A stretch of DNA of 64,000 bases from NCBI RefSeq assembly GCF_009604385.1, contig NZ_WEGJ01000001.1, positions 186,001 to 250,000 of the forward strand. The letters are read 5' to 3'. Of this stretch, positions 7,895-20,978 are shown piece by piece; the stretch's first letter is position 1, and every line of letters starts with the position of its first letter. The DNA is from Streptomyces smaragdinus. GTDB taxonomy: Bacteria > Actinomycetota > Actinomycetes > Streptomycetales > Streptomycetaceae. The notes below the pieces were generated by a model that saw nothing but the letters and a program-made list of their open reading frames with translations, searched no databases and was not told where the DNA came from. The position numbers and the translations under genes were made by a program.

Positions 7895-9067
7895 ATGACC
7901 ACCACGCCCGTCCACCCCTTCGATCTCATCGGCCTCGACGGCCTGCTCTCGGAGGAGGAGCGCGAGATCCAGAAGACCGTGCGGGCCATGGGCGACAAGG
8001 AGCTGCGCCCGCACATCGCCGAGTGGTTCGAGCACGGCCTGCCCGCCCGCGAGGTGGCCCGCAACCTCGGCGAGCTCGGCGTGCTGGGCATGCATCTGGA
8101 GGGCTACGGCTGCGCCGGCACCAACGCCGTCTCGTACGGTCTGGCCTGCCTCGAGCTCGAGGCCGTCGACTCCGGTCTGCGCAGCCTGGTCTCCGTACAG
8201 GGCTCCCTCGCGATGTACGCGATCTGGAAGTACGGCACGGAGGAGCACAAGCAGCAGTGGCTGCCCGGTATGGCGGCCGGCGAGAAGATCGGCTGCTTCG
8301 GCCTCACCGAGCCGGACGCGGGCTCGGACCCGGGCTCGATGCGTACGAACGCGCGGCGCGACGGCGACGACTGGGTGCTGAACGGCACCAAGATGTGGAT
8401 CACCAACGGGTCGGTCGCCGACGTCGCCGTGGTGTGGGCCCGTGCCGAGGACGGGGTGCGCGGCTTCGTCGTCCCGGCCGGCACGCCCGGCTTCTCCGCC
8501 CCCGAGATCACCCGCAAGCTGTCCCTGCGCGCGTCCGTCACCAGCGAGCTGGTGCTGGACGAGGTCCGACTGCCCGCCGACGCGATGCTCCCCCACGCCC
8601 GCGGTCTGTCCGGCCCGCTCGGCTGCCTCAACGAGGCGCGTTACGGCATCGTCTTCGGCGCGCTGGGCGCGGCCCGCGACTGTCTGGAGACGGCCCTGTC
8701 GTACGTCGCGGACCGTACCGTCTTCGGCCGGTCGCTGGCCTCGTACCAGCTCACCCAGCAGAAGCTCGCCGACATGACGGTCGAGCTGGACAAGGGCATC
8801 CTGCTGGCGCTGCGCCTGGGCCGCCTCAAGGACGAGGGCCGCATCACGCCCGAGCAGATCAGCGTGGGCAAGCTGAACAACGTCCGCGAGGCCCTGGACA
8901 TCGCCCGCCAGTGCCGCACCCTGCTGGGCGCGAACGGCATCACGCTGGAGTACCCGGTGCTGCGCCACGCCAACAACCTCGAGTCCGTCCTCACCTACGA
9001 GGGCACCAGCGAGGTCCACACCCTGGCCATCGGCCGGGCGCTGACGGGCGAGGCCGCCTTCCGCTGA
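7895..9067 (+). CDS. gcdH: Acyl-CoA dehydrogenase, glutaryl-CoA dehydrogenase type
   Basis: The 390-residue flavoprotein has the acyl-CoA dehydrogenase signature CFGLTEPDAGSDPGSM and the FAD/substrate motif GTKMWITNGS. The C-terminal YEGTSEVHTLAIGRALTG carries the catalytic base at about Glu369, placed as in glutaryl-CoA dehydrogenases, which oxidise and decarboxylate glutaryl-CoA to crotonyl-CoA. The start ATG follows an AAAGG ribosome site, and the longer open frame upstream is untranslated leader. Divergence from a class III CoA-transferase supports a glutarate or lysine-degradation role. Acyl-CoA dehydrogenase is certain and the exact substrate is probable. Confidence 0.8.
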   Translation: MTTTPVHPFDLIGLDGLLSEEEREIQKTVRAMGDKELRPHIAEWFEHGLPAREVARNLGELGVLGMHLEGYGCAGTNAVSYGLACLELEAVDSGLRSLVSVQGSLAMYAIWKYGTEEHKQQWLPGMAAGEKIGCFGLTEPDAGSDPGSMRTNARRDGDDWVLNGTKMWITNGSVADVAVVWARAEDGVRGFVVPAGTPGFSAPEITRKLSLRASVTSELVLDEVRLPADAMLPHARGLSGPLGCLNEARYGIVFGALGAARDCLETALSYVADRTVFGRSLASYQLTQQKLADMTVELDKGILLALRLGRLKDEGRITPEQISVGKLNNVREALDIARQCRTLLGANGITLEYPVLRHANNLESVLTYEGTSEVHTLAIGRALTGEAAFR

Positions 9068-9090
9068 CGGATCCGGCGCACGCCCCCGGG

Positions 9091-10368
9091 TCAGTTCTCC
9101 AGCGCCGCCACGCCCGGGGGCTGTTCGCCGAAGTGCCGGCCCAGATGCCGGCGGACGAACCGGTCGCCGGCGCGCACCAGACGGGCGCGGCCCGCCGGGG
9201 TGCGGCCGAGGATCTGGTGGCGCACGACGTTGCCGATCACCACCGGGGGCACCGCCCAGGGCCAGGACAGGGGCAGTTCGAGGTCGCGCATGCCGCGGCG
9301 GCCGACGAAGAAGCTCAGCATGCTCAGCAGCCGCGCCCGGGCCCAGGCCCGGCGGAGACGGGCGAAGCTGTCGAAGTGCAGGGCGCCCTGGGCGTCGACC
9401 AGGGCGTTGGCCAGCGGGGGGCCGGCCGGGCCGCCGTAGCTCTGGGCCAGCAGCAGGTGGTAGTTGAGCCGGTGCTGGTCGATCTCGCGGTCACACAGCC
9501 AGTCCTGGTCCACGCCGAGGAGATGGCCGACGTACTTCCACAGATGCATGAACGCCCGCGACTCGGCCCGCGTGACCCGTACGCCGAGCATCCGCACGCC
9601 CAGCAGCTGGACGGCGTTGAACAGGCCCAGGGTGGAGGCGAGGTCCGAGCGGTTGACGGGGAGGCCCCAGCTGTCGATGTCCCACTGTCCGCCGGCCTCC
9701 GTCCGGTGGCTGACCAGGGCGTGCATGAGGCGGACGTGGACGGTGAGCCGGAAGCCGGGGCCGCCGCGGCGCATCGCCCGGGGCCGGGCGACCATCGTCG
9801 CCCACTGCTGGGTCTCCGCTATCCGCCGCAGCGCCGACTCCCCCAGCAGCCCGCCCGTCTCGACCAGCAGGCGCGGCGGTCCGTCGAAGCGGTACGAGCC
9901 GATGAGCGCGAGCTGCAGCATCACGTCGGCGGCGTTGCGGCCGAAGCGGCGGGCCACCCGGCCGCCCTCCTCGATCAGGTCGAAGTCGACCCAGTCCGGC
10001 ACCGGGTCGACGACGGCGAAGAAGTCCCGCAGCGGGCCCGGCGCGTCGGGCACCGCGTCGATGCCGTCGGCGAGGGCGCGGCGGAACTGGCGCATCGTCA
10101 CCCGGTCCGGACCGTCGCGGTCCGTGGCGCGCAGGGCGGTCGCCAGCGCGGCCCCCGCCTCGTCCCGGGCGGTCAGCCGCTCGCCGATCACGGACAGCAG
10201 ATGCTCGTCGACCCCGCCGCGGCCGGTCAGCAGGAGACGCAGCATCCGTCCGGTGCGGCGGTTGAGGTCCTCGGTCTCCCGGAAGCGCTTCGGGCGGGCA
10301 ACCGGCGGCGGCTGTACGGTACTTGGCCCGCCGGAGGCATCTCTCGGTGACAGCTCGTGTGCGACCAT
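9091..10368 (-). CDS. MpaB-family oxygenase (DUF2236, rubber-oxygenase-like fold)
   Basis: This 425-residue protein belongs to the DUF2236 group, which includes latex-clearing protein and fungal MpaB. The visible hallmarks are VRLMHALVSHR, LPVNRSDLASTLGLF and the HLWKYVGHLLGV helix, a region holding the His that ligates b-type heme. There is no Tat or Sec signal, unlike secreted rubber oxygenases, so the enzyme is probably cytosolic. I chose ATG 10368 because an upstream ATG at 10428 would overlap the divergent TetR start. The TetR neighbour probably represses it. The substrate is unknown. Confidence 0.78.
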   Translation of the reverse strand: MVAHELSPRDASGGPSTVQPPPVARPKRFRETEDLNRRTGRMLRLLLTGRGGVDEHLLSVIGERLTARDEAGAALATALRATDRDGPDRVTMRQFRRALADGIDAVPDAPGPLRDFFAVVDPVPDWVDFDLIEEGGRVARRFGRNAADVMLQLALIGSYRFDGPPRLLVETGGLLGESALRRIAETQQWATMVARPRAMRRGGPGFRLTVHVRLMHALVSHRTEAGGQWDIDSWGLPVNRSDLASTLGLFNAVQLLGVRMLGVRVTRAESRAFMHLWKYVGHLLGVDQDWLCDREIDQHRLNYHLLLAQSYGGPAGPPLANALVDAQGALHFDSFARLRRAWARARLLSMLSFFVGRRGMRDLELPLSWPWAVPPVVIGNVVRHQILGRTPAGRARLVRAGDRFVRRHLGRHFGEQPPGVAALEN

Positions 10369-10421
10369 GAGTCGATGCTGACGCTGTTTTCCACTCGCGT
10401 TCAATTCGCCTTCTGACGCCC

Positions 10422-11072
10422 ATGTCATCGCCCCGCCGCACCCCCGGGCCCCCGCAGACCAGTCGCGTTTCGCCGCGCCGGACGCCGCGTCAGGAACGGT
10501 CGCGGGCGATGGTGGCGCGCATCCTCGACGCGGGGCGGCAGGTGCTGGCCGAGTACGGGTACGAGGGCGCCTCGACCGGTCGTATCGCCACCGCGGCCGA
10601 CATCAGCCCCGGCTCCCTCTACCAGTACTTCCCCAACAAGGACGCCATCGTCCTGTCGGTGCTCGACCGGTTCAGCAACAGCCTCGTCTCCCGCGTCACC
10701 GCCCGGATGACCGACGAGTTCGAGCAGCCCGCGCCCGTCATCGTCCACGCCACGCTGGAGACCCTGCTCGACGGGCTCGACGTGGAGCGGCCGTTGCTGC
10801 GCGCCGCCGTCGAGGACGGACCGCGGCTCGACGGCGGCCGCACCCTGCGGGCGTTCGAGGAGCGGATCGGCGAGCTGGTCCACGCGTATCTGACGACGCA
10901 GCGCCCCGCACTGCGCGCCGGCCTCCCCCTGGACGCCGCCGTGTGGACGCTGGTGCGGACCGTCGAGCACGTCAGCGTGCGCTATCTGCTGGACGAGCCG
11001 CCCATCCCCCGCGAGCGGTTCCTGGCGGAGCTCACCCATCTGTCGCTGAGCTATCTGCGGGCCGGCGACTGA
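10422..11072 (+). CDS. TetR-family transcriptional regulator
   Basis: The 216-residue protein has a TetR helix-turn-helix at about residues 28-75, seen in GASTGRIATAADISPGSLYQ followed by YFPNKDAI. An all-helical ligand-binding domain follows and a basic 25-residue tail precedes it. The gene is divergent from the MpaB-type oxygenase with about 50 bases between the chosen starts, a classical arrangement for a local repressor responding to the oxygenase substrate. Confidence 0.9.
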   Translation: MSSPRRTPGPPQTSRVSPRRTPRQERSRAMVARILDAGRQVLAEYGYEGASTGRIATAADISPGSLYQYFPNKDAIVLSVLDRFSNSLVSRVTARMTDEFEQPAPVIVHATLETLLDGLDVERPLLRAAVEDGPRLDGGRTLRAFEERIGELVHAYLTTQRPALRAGLPLDAAVWTLVRTVEHVSVRYLLDEPPIPRERFLAELTHLSLSYLRAGD

Positions 11073-11145
11073 CTCCCCCGGGCCACCCGATCGCCGGACG
11101 CCGAAATGTCGATTTGTACCGGTACGTGCACTATGGAGAGGTCGC

Positions 11146-12261
11146 GTGACAGAAGGGGATCCCGCCATGCTTTCCTCGTTGACCTCGACCGCTCTCCAGG
11201 AGCTGCGCCGGCCGCGGACCTACCCGGCCGTCTCCCTGGTGATGCCCACCCACCCGCGGCGGGCGGAGAACGCCCAGGACCAGGTACGGCTGCGCAACCT
11301 CGTCGCCGAGGCGACCCGCCGCCTGGAGGCCGACGGCGCCGTCGGCACCGAACAGCGCCGGGACGTGACCGCCCAGCTCGAACAGGCCGTCGGCGAGGTG
11401 GACCCCGCACAGGTCAAGGACGGCCTCGTCATCTTCGCGGCGCCCGGGGAGCACCAGGTGTGGGCGATCGACCGCGAGGTGCCCGAGCGCGTCGTACTGT
11501 CGCAGACCTTCCTCACCCGCAACCTGGTCGCCGCCGACGCCGCCCACAGCCCGTACTGGGTGGTCACACCGGCCGCCGACCGGGTGTCCCTCTTCGAGGG
11601 GCACGGCGACCACGTCACCGAGATCACCGGACGCGGCTTCCCGCTCACGCGCAGCCTGGAGGACCCCGACGTCGAGCGCAAGCAGCGCATCGGCGACGTG
11701 CCCAGCACCTACAGCGACGAGCAGACCCGCCAGTTCTTCCGCGACGCCGACACCGCCCTGGCCGCCGTCCTCGCCACCGACCCCCGCCCGCTGTATCTCG
11801 CCGCGGAGCCCCCGGCGCTGGCCCTGTTCACCGAGGTCGGCGGCGCCGCGAAGGACGCCGCCCAGGTGACCGTGGGCGGCCTGGCCCACGCCGGCGCCGA
11901 GGCCGTCGCCCGGGCCGTCGAACCGGCCCGCGCCGCCTCCGCGCGGATCGAGGTCGCCGAGGCCAACGCGGCGCTGGAGCGCGCCCGCGGCGGCCACACG
12001 TACGCGGCGGGGGTGGACGAGGTCTGGTCGAAGGCCCTCGACGGCCGCGTCCACGAACTCGTCGTGGAGGAGGACTACCGCACCAGCGTCCACGTCGGCG
12101 ACGGACACCTCGAGCCCGCCGACGCCGGCGACCCGGAGGCCGTCCACGACATCATCGACGAGATCATCGAGTCCTCCCTGGAGACCGGCGCACAGGTCGT
12201 GTTCGTCCCCGACGGCACGCTGACCGAGGCCGGCCACATCGCGGCGGTCCTGCGCTACTGA
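11146..12261 (+). CDS. BaeRF family 3 protein (archaeo-eukaryotic release factor-like)
   Basis: The 371-residue protein matches bacterial relatives of archaeo-eukaryotic release factor eRF1, often mislabelled as chemotaxis proteins. Seen are the opening TYPAVSLVMPTHPRR, a central LAAEPPALALFTEVGG stretch and the C-terminal GAQVVFVPDGTLTEAGHIAA, which resembles the L7Ae/eRF1 domain 3 end. The family is proposed to act on stalled ribosomes, but the role is not established. The GTG start has GGAGAGG four bases upstream; ATG 11167 is an alternative. A stand-alone TOPRIM gene follows 56 bases later on the same strand. Confidence 0.75.
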   Translation: MTEGDPAMLSSLTSTALQELRRPRTYPAVSLVMPTHPRRAENAQDQVRLRNLVAEATRRLEADGAVGTEQRRDVTAQLEQAVGEVDPAQVKDGLVIFAAPGEHQVWAIDREVPERVVLSQTFLTRNLVAADAAHSPYWVVTPAADRVSLFEGHGDHVTEITGRGFPLTRSLEDPDVERKQRIGDVPSTYSDEQTRQFFRDADTALAAVLATDPRPLYLAAEPPALALFTEVGGAAKDAAQVTVGGLAHAGAEAVARAVEPARAASARIEVAEANAALERARGGHTYAAGVDEVWSKALDGRVHELVVEEDYRTSVHVGDGHLEPADAGDPEAVHDIIDEIIESSLETGAQVVFVPDGTLTEAGHIAAVLRY

Positions 12262-12317
12262 CCGCACGGCCCGATATTGGCGTGCGACGACGCCGGTACG
12301 GGGAGCAGACTCGCCCC

Positions 12318-15832
<3,515 letters not shown>

Positions 15833-16019
15833 GCTGCTGTTCGGCACCTCGCGCGGCTCCGGTGCACGCCGGGGGCTTGCGGCGGGGTGCGGACCGGGGC
15901 CGGTGACGCGAATCACAACACCCGAAAGCCCGGCGGAACGCTTGTTGCCCTGTCCTCCCACCGGCGCGCGGCCGCTCCAGTAGGCTCCGGGGAAACCTGC
16001 TTCCGGGGGGAATTCCAGC

Positions 16020-17297
16020 ATGTCAATGCAAAAGGGCACCAACGTCGTGGTGCCGGCGGCCAGGGTTCGGGTGGAGCTGGGCTGGCAGGACGTGCCCGGC
16101 AGCCCCGACGCCGACGCCTCGGCCCTGCTGCTCACCGGGGCGGGCAAGGTCCGCTCCGACACCGACTTCGTGTTCTACAACCAGCCCTCCCACCCCGGCG
16201 GGGCCGTACGGCACGAGGGCAAGCAGCGCGGCGGCGGTCAGGTACGCGACACCCTCGGGGTGGACCTGACGTCCGTGGAGGCGGCGATCGGGACCGTGGT
16301 ACTGGCGGCCTCCGCCGACGGCGGCACGTTCGGGCAGTTCCACGGGCTGTACATCCGGGTGCTCGACGCGGCGAACGGCGCCGAGCTGGCGCGCTTCGAC
16401 AGCACCGGGGCGTCGAACGAGACGGCGTTCGTGCTGGGCGAGCTCTACCGGCGCAACGACCAGTGGAAGTTCCGCGCGGTCGGCCAGGGCTACGCGACCG
16501 GGCTGGCCGGGCTCGCCACCGACTTCGGCATCAGCGTCGACGAGCCCGCGGCCCCGGCCCCCGCACCGCAGCAGGCTCCCGCCGCCCCGCCCGTCATGCC
16601 GATGCCGCCGGTCACGCAGCTCCCGCCGACGCCTCCCCCGCCGCCTCCGGCCCCCGCGGTGTCGCTGTCGAAGATCACGCTGACGAAGGCCGCCCCGGCC
16701 GTGTCCCTCACCAAGCAGGGCGCGACGTCGGGCGCGCTGCGGGTCAATCTCCGCTGGAGCCCCCGCAAGGCGCCGCGCGGCTGGATGGGCAAGGGCAAGG
16801 GCGCCGTCCGGCTCGAGAACCTGGACCTCGACCTGTCGTGCATGTGGGAGCTGCAGAACGGCAGCACCGGCATCGTGCACCCCATCGGGAACCAGTACGG
16901 CTCCTACGACCAGCCGCCCTACGTCCGCCTCGACCAGGACGACCGGACCGGCGGCAGCGACGAGGGCGAGAACCTCACGGTCAACCTCGACCACTCGGCC
17001 GAGATCAAGCGCCTCCTGGTGTTCGTGAACATCTACCAGGGCGCCGAAAGCTTCGCCGGCCTCGACGGCGTGGCCACGCTGTACCCGCCGGTGGGCCCGC
17101 CGATCGAGATGCACCTGGACGAGTGCACCGTCCCCTCCCCCGTCGCCGCCATCGCCCTCATCGAGAACGTGAACGGCGAGCTGGTCGTGCGCCGGGAGGC
17201 CAAGTACATCCTGGTCCCGCCCGGCATCTTCAAGCAGCAGGCCGTCGACCTGGAGTACGGCTGGGGCATGAGCTGGCACGCGGCGGGCAAGGACTGA
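16020..17297 (+). CDS. TerD-family tellurium/stress protein, TerA-like
   Basis: The 425-residue protein has an N-terminal TerD domain (about residues 8-175, with [18 protein letters not shown] and [19 protein letters not shown]). A Pro/Ala-rich linker follows (about 178-215), then a second beta-sandwich domain (about 235-425). This two-domain layout matches TerA-like members. TerD domains bind calcium and act in tellurite and general stress responses at the inner face of the membrane. The ATG has a GGGGGG run about ten bases upstream. A TerB gene nearby supports a ter-related group, although terC and terZ are absent. Confidence 0.88.
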   Translation: MSMQKGTNVVVPAARVRVELGWQDVPGSPDADASALLLTGAGKVRSDTDFVFYNQPSHPGGAVRHEGKQRGGGQVRDTLGVDLTSVEAAIGTVVLAASADGGTFGQFHGLYIRVLDAANGAELARFDSTGASNETAFVLGELYRRNDQWKFRAVGQGYATGLAGLATDFGISVDEPAAPAPAPQQAPAAPPVMPMPPVTQLPPTPPPPPPAPAVSLSKITLTKAAPAVSLTKQGATSGALRVNLRWSPRKAPRGWMGKGKGAVRLENLDLDLSCMWELQNGSTGIVHPIGNQYGSYDQPPYVRLDQDDRTGGSDEGENLTVNLDHSAEIKRLLVFVNIYQGAESFAGLDGVATLYPPVGPPIEMHLDECTVPSPVAAIALIENVNGELVVRREAKYILVPPGIFKQQAVDLEYGWGMSWHAAGKD

Positions 17298-17304
17298 CCG
17301 CCCC

Positions 17305-17340
17305 CGGGAATCGGCCGGATATCGCTTCCGGCCGATCCCG
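17305..17340. terminator. Hairpin terminator after the TerA-like gene
   Basis: Nine paired bases (ATCGGCCGG) around a nine-base loop, plus four further pairs beyond a single bulge, follow the stop by eight bases. The YqeY-like gene starts 21 bases later, so read-through is possible. Confidence 0.6.
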
Positions 17341-17360
17341 GCAGATGCGAGGGTGGGCCC

Positions 17361-17747
17361 ATGACCCGTGATCACGCACCGGCCGACGAAGCCGGGCGCC
17401 TGCGCGCCGCGATGCGCGCGGACCTCGTCGCCGCGATGAAGGCGCGCCGGCCCGACACCGTACGGGCGCTGCGCTCGGCGATCGCCGCCATCGACAACGC
17501 GGAGGCCGTCCCGGTGTCCGACGAGGCGGTCGCCGCGACGGGTGAGCACATCGCCGGCGCCCGGCTCGGGGTCGGCGCCGCCGAGGCGGAGCGCCGGACC
17601 CTGGACGCCGACGATGTACGGGCCCTGCTGCGCGACCGGATCGCGGAGTACGACTCGGAGGCCGCCGGCTACGTCACCCACGGCCAGGCCAACGCGGCGC
17701 AGCTGCTGCGGCGTGAGGCCGACGTACTGCGGGCCTACCTGTCCTGA
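17361..17747 (+). CDS. YqeY / GatB-tail-like protein
   Basis: The 128-residue all-helical protein resembles YqeY and the tail domain of GatB: LRAAMRADLVAAMKARRPD followed by TVRALRSAIAAIDNAE. It has the expected acidic second half. These proteins are thought to bind tRNA or assist amidotransfer, but free YqeY has no proven function. At 128 residues it is shorter than the usual 150. Its end lies seven bases from the convergent TerB gene end. Confidence 0.7.
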   Translation: MTRDHAPADEAGRLRAAMRADLVAAMKARRPDTVRALRSAIAAIDNAEAVPVSDEAVAATGEHIAGARLGVGAAEAERRTLDADDVRALLRDRIAEYDSEAAGYVTHGQANAAQLLRREADVLRAYLS

Positions 17748-17753
17748 CGGGCG

Positions 17754-18302
17754 TCAGAGCTGGAACTCGGCGGCCGGCACACCCAGCGCCGCGCACACCT
17801 CACGGATCACCGTCTGCTCGGGCTGGGAGAAGTCGCCGTCGGCCGCCGCCACGACGATGCCGGTCTGGATGACGGCCCGCGCCTCGGTGGGCTTCTTGGC
17901 GGCCTTGGCGATGTCCCGCATCGCCTCGGCCTTGCCCTGCGCGAAGTCCCGGGTGAGCCGGTCGACATGGGCGTTGAACCGCTGGCGCAGCTGCTCGGGT
18001 GGGAAGTTGGCCAGCACCTCGTTCCCCAGGATCGTCGATTCGACGTGCTGCCGCTCGGCCGCGTCCACATGCCCGTCCGCCGCGGCGACCAGGGCGCACA
18101 TCGCCATACTGGCGTCCCGGAAGGCGCCGCTCTTCAACTCGGCCTTGAGCGACCCGAGCTGCGACTTGAGCGCCCCGATCAGCTGCGCCTTCGACCCACC
18201 CCCGGACCCCCCGTGCCGCTGCCCCCCGACGGGCCCACGCCCGCCCTGCGCCTGCTGCTGCAGGGCTCGGGCCTGGTCCTTGAGCTGCTTCCACACTGCC
18301 AT
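17754..18302 (-). CDS. TerB-family tellurite resistance protein
   Basis: The 182-residue protein has a low-complexity Gly/Gln linker (about residues 15-36). A TerB helical domain follows (about 60-180), with ALVAAADGHVDAAERQHVES and a second GIVVAAADGDFSQPEQTVI repeat. The paired acidic AADG(D/H) loops bind metal in TerB proteins. In the family TerB works at the membrane with TerC. Here only a TerD-type gene accompanies it. The ATG at the start of MAVWKQLKDQ is the only sensible start. Confidence 0.88.
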   Translation of the reverse strand: MAVWKQLKDQARALQQQAQGGRGPVGGQRHGGSGGGSKAQLIGALKSQLGSLKAELKSGAFRDASMAMCALVAAADGHVDAAERQHVESTILGNEVLANFPPEQLRQRFNAHVDRLTRDFAQGKAEAMRDIAKAAKKPTEARAVIQTGIVVAAADGDFSQPEQTVIREVCAALGVPAAEFQL

Positions 18303-18435
18303 GTCGCCGCGTCACCTCGGTCTGCGTTCGAATCACGCTCGTCCGGCTCCCACCGCCGGGCGGGGCCACTGCGTCAACGGCTGACGGTGGGTAAAGGTTC
18401 CGCAAAGTGCCGGAAGTGCCTGGCCACCGGACAGA

Positions 18436-18475
18436 TGACGCCGCCCCCGGCCGGTTGCGGCCGGGGGCGGCGTCA
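18436..18475. terminator. Strong hairpin terminator
   Basis: Eighteen paired bases surround a GTTG tetraloop. The hairpin begins eight bases past the stop of the lipoprotein gene on the minus strand and so separates it from the TerB gene that follows in the same direction. Confidence 0.85.
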
Positions 18476-18483
18476 CGTCCCGT

Positions 18484-19830
18484 CTACTCGGGCGGGTTCC
18501 GACCGGCGTCGGACCGCACGTCCGGGGTGGCCGGTTCGGGCGGCGGGGCCTTGCGAAGGGCCGGTACGTCCGGGGCCGACTGCGGTTCCACCGTGCCGGG
18601 TTCCTCCGTCCGGTCCTCCTGCGGGGGTTCCGTCGGTTCCTCGGTGGGTTCCGTCGTGGGTTCCTCCGTCGTGGGTTCCTCCGTCGGTGCCGGCTCCTGG
18701 GTGGGGCCCGGGAGCGTTACCGTGACCGGGGCGGACGGTCGCGAGGAGCGGCCCTCGGCGTCCAGGGCGCGGACCCTGAACGTGTAGTCCTCGCCCGGTC
18801 GCAGGCCGGTGACCGTCGCGCTGGTCGTCGTACCGCTCGTCGACTGCACGGGGTTGGGCTCGCCCCGCTGGTAGACGTCGTACCCCTCGATTCCCCCGGC
18901 GTCCTCGGGGGCGTCCCAGCTCAGCCGGATGCCGTCCGCACCGCTCGGTTCGCCCTCCAGGCCCGTGGGCGGGTCGGGGGGCTGCGTCGGGGACGGCGAC
19001 GGGGAGTTCGCCTCCGGGCTCGGGGAGACCGGGTCGGGGTTCGTGGGGCGGGACAGGGCCCGGTCGTCCTCGGGTTCGGCGGAGAACGTCGGGCGCTGGA
19101 TCCAGACGTTGGTGACGACGTCCACGATCACGATGTTCTTGATGACGGTCGGCGCCGGCTTGACGATGATCACCTGATTGGGGTGGAACGAGCTCCAGGC
19201 ACCGCCCCGGTAGCCGGCGTCCGTACGGACCTTGCCGGGGGCGGTGAGCGGGTTCCCGCAGGCGCAGCGCACGCGCGGCACCCCGTGGCGGTCGATCAGC
19301 ACGGCGGTGCCCGCCTGGAGCACGGACTGGAAGCTGGTCGCCCTGCCGTCGGTGAAGCCGTGGTTGGTCACCCGGGTGTCGGCGCGCAGCACCACGGTGG
19401 TCAGCGAGCGCAGGAACGGGCGGACGTGCTGCGGCTGCACGCCGACGACCTCGGCGAAGGCGTCGCGCTTGTCGTGGTTGGCCTCGAAGAACCGGATCTG
19501 CTTGCCGACGTCACAGCTGGCGACGTCCTGCGTCCCCCCGTACAGCCCACCGGTCGAGCCGACCACGGTACGGGGCTGCGGCACGCTCGAGGGCGGCTCC
19601 GCGGTGGCCTCCGGCGGCTGCGACCCGCCCGCCGGCGGGATCGCGGTCGAGCCGGTCCACGGGTCGGGGCCGGCGTCGTCGACGGGCTGCAGCCACAACT
19701 CCCCCGCGCCCTCCGACCGCGGATCGGCCGAACTCACACCACAGGCCCCCGCGGCGAGACTGACCGTGAGGGCGAGCGCCATGGCTCGGGATATGTGCAC
19801 GGGTGAACGGGACGAGCGCCGTCGGGCCAC
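18484..19830 (-). CDS. Secreted lipoprotein with fibronectin type III domain
   Basis: The 448-residue protein has a basic N-terminus, a hydrophobic segment and a lipobox (SLAAGAC, Cys about residue 29), so it should be a lipid-anchored surface protein. Residues about 60-255 form a conserved extracellular domain (ANHDKRDAFAEVVGV and CGNPLTAPGKVRTD) seen in Streptomyces but of unknown role (DUF6777-like). A fibronectin III domain follows (about 288-372, GLRPGEDYTFRVRALDAEG). A Thr/Glu/Pro repeat tail comes last. ATG 19782 is a possible shorter start. Confidence 0.75.
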   Translation of the reverse strand: MARRRSSRSPVHISRAMALALTVSLAAGACGVSSADPRSEGAGELWLQPVDDAGPDPWTGSTAIPPAGGSQPPEATAEPPSSVPQPRTVVGSTGGLYGGTQDVASCDVGKQIRFFEANHDKRDAFAEVVGVQPQHVRPFLRSLTTVVLRADTRVTNHGFTDGRATSFQSVLQAGTAVLIDRHGVPRVRCACGNPLTAPGKVRTDAGYRGGAWSSFHPNQVIIVKPAPTVIKNIVIVDVVTNVWIQRPTFSAEPEDDRALSRPTNPDPVSPSPEANSPSPSPTQPPDPPTGLEGEPSGADGIRLSWDAPEDAGGIEGYDVYQRGEPNPVQSTSGTTTSATVTGLRPGEDYTFRVRALDAEGRSSRPSAPVTVTLPGPTQEPAPTEEPTTEEPTTEPTEEPTEPPQEDRTEEPGTVEPQSAPDVPALRKAPPPEPATPDVRSDAGRNPPE

Positions 19831-19978
19831 GGGACAACCTCCCCGGAAAGGAAATGGGCATTACGCGTCAATTGTCCGAACGGGAAGGATGGGTTCCGCA
19901 AGCCGGACAGGGCCGTCGGAGTGGCCGCCGCCGGGAAATCCGTTGCGCCGCGGGCCGCGTGGACACGACAGTGTGCGC

Positions 19979-20914
19979 ATGAGTACCGACGTGCGCCCCG
20001 CGACGCTGCGGGACGCCCAGCTGATCTGCGATCTCCTCAACGAGATCGACCTGGCCGAGATAGGCCGGGCGGAAACCGACCTCCCCTATGTGACGACCGG
20101 CCTCGAGCACCCCGACGCCGACCTGCCGCACAACTCCTGGCTCGCCTTCGAGGACGACCGGCTCGTGGCGTACGGGCTGCTCTGGGACGACTCCAAGGGC
20201 GAGCGCATCGACATCGACCACTACGTGCTGCCCGGCCGCGACGAGACGGCCGTGCTGCTGTTCAACCTGATGGAGGCCCGGGCCACGCGCGTCGCGGCGG
20301 CCAACGGCGCCGACCGGGCCGTGGTCCATATGCAGCTCAACACCCGGCCCACCCTCGACACCGCGCTGATCGAGGCCCGCGGCTGGCAGACCGTACGGCG
20401 CTACCACGTACTGACGAAGCCCGTCTCCCCCGCCGGCGACCCGCCGCCCGACGCCCCGCCCGGCGTCACCGTGCGGGACTGCGCCGCGCCGGAGGACCGG
20501 CGGCGGCTGCACGAGCTGCGCCAGCGGGCGATGGCCCACCACTTCGACTTCCAGCCCCAGACGTACGAGAAGTGGGCCGAGGACCCCGGCGTCGCGTCCC
20601 TGGACTGGTCGCTGTGCTGGATCGCCTCCGTCGACGGCACGGACGCGGGCATCCTGCTCGGACGCAACGACCGCGAGGCCATGGGCTGGGTGTCCACCCT
20701 GGCGGTGCTGGAGGAGGCCCGCGGCAAGGGCCTCGGCGGCCATCTGCTGCGGCGGGCCTTCGCGGCCTTCGCCGGGCGCGGCCGCGACTCGGTGGGGCTC
20801 GGCGTGGACACGCGCAACGCGAGCGGGGCGCTGGGGCTGTACGAACGGCACGGCATGGGGCTGCACTTCGCGGTGGACACCTGGGAGGTGACGATTCCGG
20901 TCCCGGCGGTGTGA
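19979..20914 (+). CDS. GNAT-family acetyltransferase with two GNAT-like domains
   Basis: The 311-residue protein has two repeated units. The N-terminal half (residues 1-150) is a degenerate GNAT fold. The C-terminal half (about 165-305) has the acetyl-CoA motif VLEEARGKGLGGHLLRRAFAAF and the alpha-helix LGVDTRNASGALGLYERHG. Tandem GNAT layout is typical of the MshD-type group, but the substrate cannot be told. The ATG start is preceded by an untranslated leader. It stands alone, ahead of a scrap of a DUF1214 gene. Confidence 0.85.
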   Translation: MSTDVRPATLRDAQLICDLLNEIDLAEIGRAETDLPYVTTGLEHPDADLPHNSWLAFEDDRLVAYGLLWDDSKGERIDIDHYVLPGRDETAVLLFNLMEARATRVAAANGADRAVVHMQLNTRPTLDTALIEARGWQTVRRYHVLTKPVSPAGDPPPDAPPGVTVRDCAAPEDRRRLHELRQRAMAHHFDFQPQTYEKWAEDPGVASLDWSLCWIASVDGTDAGILLGRNDREAMGWVSTLAVLEEARGKGLGGHLLRRAFAAFAGRGRDSVGLGVDTRNASGALGLYERHGMGLHFAVDTWEVTIPVPAV

Positions 20915-20978
20915 GTCGCAGGCACGTTCGTGCTCCCGCGCATGCGGGAGTTCCCGTGCGCATCCCGGCGCCCGGGAA

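Noticed and set aside
15901..18302. Complete tellurite-resistance operon
   Set aside because: Only TerD-type and TerB-type genes are present, on opposite strands; terC, terZ and terE are not here.
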